Assembly: GCA_026398575.1 (NCBI GenBank)
Contig: JAPLSP010000549.1
Location: 1 to 7,504, forward strand
DNA length: 7,504 bases
Direction of reading: 5' to 3'
Origin: Candidatus Sumerlaeota bacterium
GTDB taxonomy: Bacteria; Sumerlaeota; Sumerlaeia; JADFCT01
In this document: positions 6,007 to 7,504 of the stretch, one piece after another
Position numbering within the stretch: position 1 is the stretch's first letter
How the letters are laid out: every line of letters begins with the position of its first letter
Program-made: the position numbers and the translations under genes
Notes under the pieces: generated by a model
Told to the model about the DNA's origin: nothing
The model's input: only the letters and a program-made list of their open reading frames with translations
The model's database searches: none

Positions 6007-6917
6007 TACGTCTTAATTCGCGGATCGAGCCACGCATAGAGAATGTCCACCAGCGTGTTCATCGCGACAAGGAGCGAGCTATAGAGGACCGCGAGGCCGA
6101 GGACGACGGCGTGGTCGCGGTTGTTGAGGCCCATGACGAAATAGCGTCCCAACCCAGGAATCCCAAAAAAACTCTCGACCACAAAACTGCCCGTCGTCAC
6201 GCCGGCGATGAGCGGGCCGAGATATGTTACCACCGGCAGGAGAGCGTTGCGCAGCGCGTGGCGGATGACGGCCTGCGACATCGAAAGCCCCTTGGCGCGC
6301 GCCGTGCGGACGTAGTCGCTGCGAATCGTTTCGAGCATCGAGGCGCGCGTCATGCGCGTGATGTAGGCGAGCGAAAACGCCGACAGCGCCAGCGACGGCA
6401 GGATGGCGTTTTTCCAACTGGCCCACCCAAGCAACTGCCATCCCAGCTTGTTGACGAAGAAATGAATGAGGATCGCCGCCAGCACGAAGTTCGGGACTGA
6501 CACGCAGACGATCGCGCCGAACATCGAAAGGTGATCCACCCAGCGGTTCTGGCGGAGCGCCGCGATGACGCCGATCGGGATGCCGAGCGAAAGCGAAATC
6601 AGGACAGAGATGATTCCCAGCGTTGCCGAGGTGGACCAGTTCTGGCGGATGATGTCGTTGACGGTTTTGTCTTCGTAATAAAAAGACGGCCCGAAATCGA
6701 AGCGTGAGACGGCGCCGATATAGCGCCCGTATCGCTTCCAGATCGGTTCATCGAAGTGATACCGCGCGCGCAGATTCTTTTCCACCTCAGGCGAAAACCT
6801 GCGCTCCTTGTCGAACGGCCCGCCCTTGACGGTGTTGAGGAGCGCAAAGGTAACCGTCACGATCACCCACAACACCAACACCAGAGAAATCGCCCGCCGC
6901 CCGATGAAAAAAATCAT
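6003..6917 (-). CDS. Oligopeptide/dipeptide ABC transporter permease, OppB/DppB type
   Basis: A 304-residue inner-membrane permease of the peptide/nickel uptake family. Six membrane segments can be seen, at roughly 9-29, 97-120, 130-155, 170-190, 226-250 and 268-295. The N-terminal loop GGPFDKERRFSPEVEKNL is typical of OppB, and the EAA loop that docks the ATPase lies at about 202-222 (YVRTARAKGLSMSQAVIRHAL). The C-terminus DILYAWLDPRIK is also standard. Such a protein forms the channel together with an OppC-type permease, two ATPases and a periplasmic binding protein, none of which is in the window. The ATG at 6917 is preferred over the GTG at 6932 because GGAG stands 7 bases before it and the first helix begins right after it. 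Downstream it collides with the small gene pair, the stops sharing TTAA, so its usual oppC neighbour is absent. The transported substrate is unknown; an oligosaccharide is possible in this setting. Confidence 0.92.
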   Translation of the reverse strand: MIFFIGRRAISLVLVLWVIVTVTFALLNTVKGGPFDKERRFSPEVEKNLRARYHFDEPIWKRYGRYIGAVSRFDFGPSFYYEDKTVNDIIRQNWSTSATLGIISVLISLSLGIPIGVIAALRQNRWVDHLSMFGAIVCVSVPNFVLAAILIHFFVNKLGWQLLGWASWKNAILPSLALSAFSLAYITRMTRASMLETIRSDYVRTARAKGLSMSQAVIRHALRNALLPVVTYLGPLIAGVTTGSFVVESFFGIPGLGRYFVMGLNNRDHAVVLGLAVLYSSLLVAMNTLVDILYAWLDPRIKTY

Positions 6918-6924
6918 AACCAAG

Positions 6925-6928
6925 CTCC
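6925..6928 (-). promoter_or_regulatory. Ribosome binding site for the permease
   Basis: CTCC on the plus strand is GGAG on the coding strand, 7 bases before the ATG at 6917. It decides this start against the GTG at 6932. I saw no convincing promoter in the 157 bases up to the preceding gene. Confidence 0.55.
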
Positions 6929-7074
6929 GCACAAAAGCCTAAGCGCTGATATTCGAAATTGCGATCAAATGAATTTATCGCCGACTCTCATGCAGCAAGA
7001 GTAGATACATGCGGATAGGAGCAGCGCCAGCATTTGGAGTGCGGTTGCTTGCTGCCGCTTTAGCTACGCCAATC

Positions 7075-7504
7075 TTATAGATCATGGAAGCTAAAGAATC
7101 CCTTCGAGCCTTCGCTGATGCGCGCGCCGACGGCGGTGGGGCTGTCGAGCCGCTCGATCTTCAAGTCGCGCCGCTGCCCTGCGCGATAGGGCGTGATCAC
7201 CGTCAGCATCTGCATCTCGGTTTTCTTTTCCTGCGTTCCCGCCTCCACATGCCACTGATTCGGGAAATCCTTTTCCGGTTTCGGATCGTATCCGTCCCAT
7301 TGCCTGAATTTCAGCGGCGCCGGCGAAAGATAGCTGATCACCGCGCCGGCCTTGGGTTGCTCGATCACAAGTTGCGCCCGCGCTTCGTCCACAACAAACG
7401 CTTTCCCCGAGTGCAGCATAAACTGAAACGTCGCCGGCGCCGTCGTAGCCAAATCGTCGCAAATAACAATAATGGGAGCGCCACTGGGAGCGCCACTGGG
7501 AGCG
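7075..7504 (-). CDS. C-terminal part of a heparinase II/III-like (DUF4962-type) protein, partial
   Basis: The reading frame is open from the right edge to the TAA at 7075-7077, giving about 142 residues, so the true start lies outside the window. From the edge the coding strand reads APSG repeats followed by APIIVICDDL, then TTAPATFQFMLHSGKAFVVDE, and a beta-rich tail ending GFFSFHDL. A hydrophobic strand ending in DDL or DRL, then a segment ending in F-x-(F/W)-x-L-H, is characteristic of the C-terminal beta-sandwich of polysaccharide lyases of the heparinase II/III group and of DUF4962 proteins. The catalytic domain, in the missing N-terminal part, cannot be judged, so lyase activity is inferred from the family. 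A degradative role on uronic-acid polysaccharides would suit the neighbours. The window ends in a 12-base tandem repeat within this frame, and the repeat region may not be the natural sequence. Confidence 0.65.
   Translation of the reverse strand, partial: APSGAPSGAPIIVICDDLATTAPATFQFMLHSGKAFVVDEARAQLVIEQPKAGAVISYLSPAPLKFRQWDGYDPKPEKDFPNQWHVEAGTQEKKTEMQMLTVITPYRAGQRRDLKIERLDSPTAVGARISEGSKGFFSFHDL
7474..7504. repeat. 12-base tandem repeat at the right edge of the window
   Basis: GGGAGCGCCACT occurs twice exactly (7474-7485 and 7486-7497) and a third partial copy GGGAGCG reaches the last base. On the minus strand it encodes a tetrapeptide Ala-Pro-Ser-Gly repeated in frame, just before the strand PIIVICDDL. 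Lying exactly at the end, it may mark an assembly break or a short-repeat expansion. Confidence 0.85.

Overview
The window looks like a piece of an accessory, polysaccharide- and ester-degrading locus from a GC-rich Gram-negative-type bacterium. Exported enzymes of these families (an acetyl-xylan-esterase-like hydrolase, a DUF5060/DUF4038 glycosidase, a serine hydrolase joined to a propeller-like domain, a heparinase-II/III-like protein) are common in Planctomycetota, Verrucomicrobiota, Acidobacteriota and related environmental lineages. No marker gene is present, so the taxon is inference only. The four large genes have the high-GC, GC-at-third-position look of one genome (a sampled 60-base line in the beta-lactamase gene is 60% GC); the small gene pair at 5367-6006 is lower (three sampled lines: 40%, 45% and 52%).

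Layout. Plus strand: a secreted alpha/beta hydrolase (189-1148); a 180-base gap holding only a weak hairpin; a secreted DUF5060/DUF4038 glycoside-hydrolase-like protein (1329-3044); and, 23 bases later with a strong ribosome binding site, a secreted two-domain protein (3068-5209), a class-C-beta-lactamase-fold serine hydrolase followed by a DUF4185/sialidase-like propeller domain. The last two are probably one transcript. All three have N-terminal export signals and fit extracytoplasmic breakdown of decorated glycans: deacylation plus glycosidic cleavage.

From 5210 to 6006 the character changes. A good sigma-70-type promoter (TTGACA, 18 bases, TAGAAT) with an 11-base tandem direct repeat just upstream drives two tightly coupled small genes: a 119-residue protein with a coiled-coil-like N-terminus and a HicB-like domain, and a 92-residue basic protein that could be a divergent HicA-like toxin. 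This looks like a toxin-antitoxin-type cassette with antitoxin-first order, the reverse of classical hicAB. It is the most interesting item in the window.

Minus strand: an OppB/DppB-type ABC permease (6917-6003) runs head-on into the small gene pair, the two stop codons overlapping in the four bases TTAA. No OppC-type partner follows it. Upstream of the permease, 157 bases away, is the 3' end of a heparinase II/III-like (DUF4962-type) gene cut off by the right edge of the window, where a 12-base in-frame tandem repeat sits exactly at the end. No rRNA, tRNA, CRISPR array, transposase or integrase was seen, and no gene-free stretch exceeds 190 bases.
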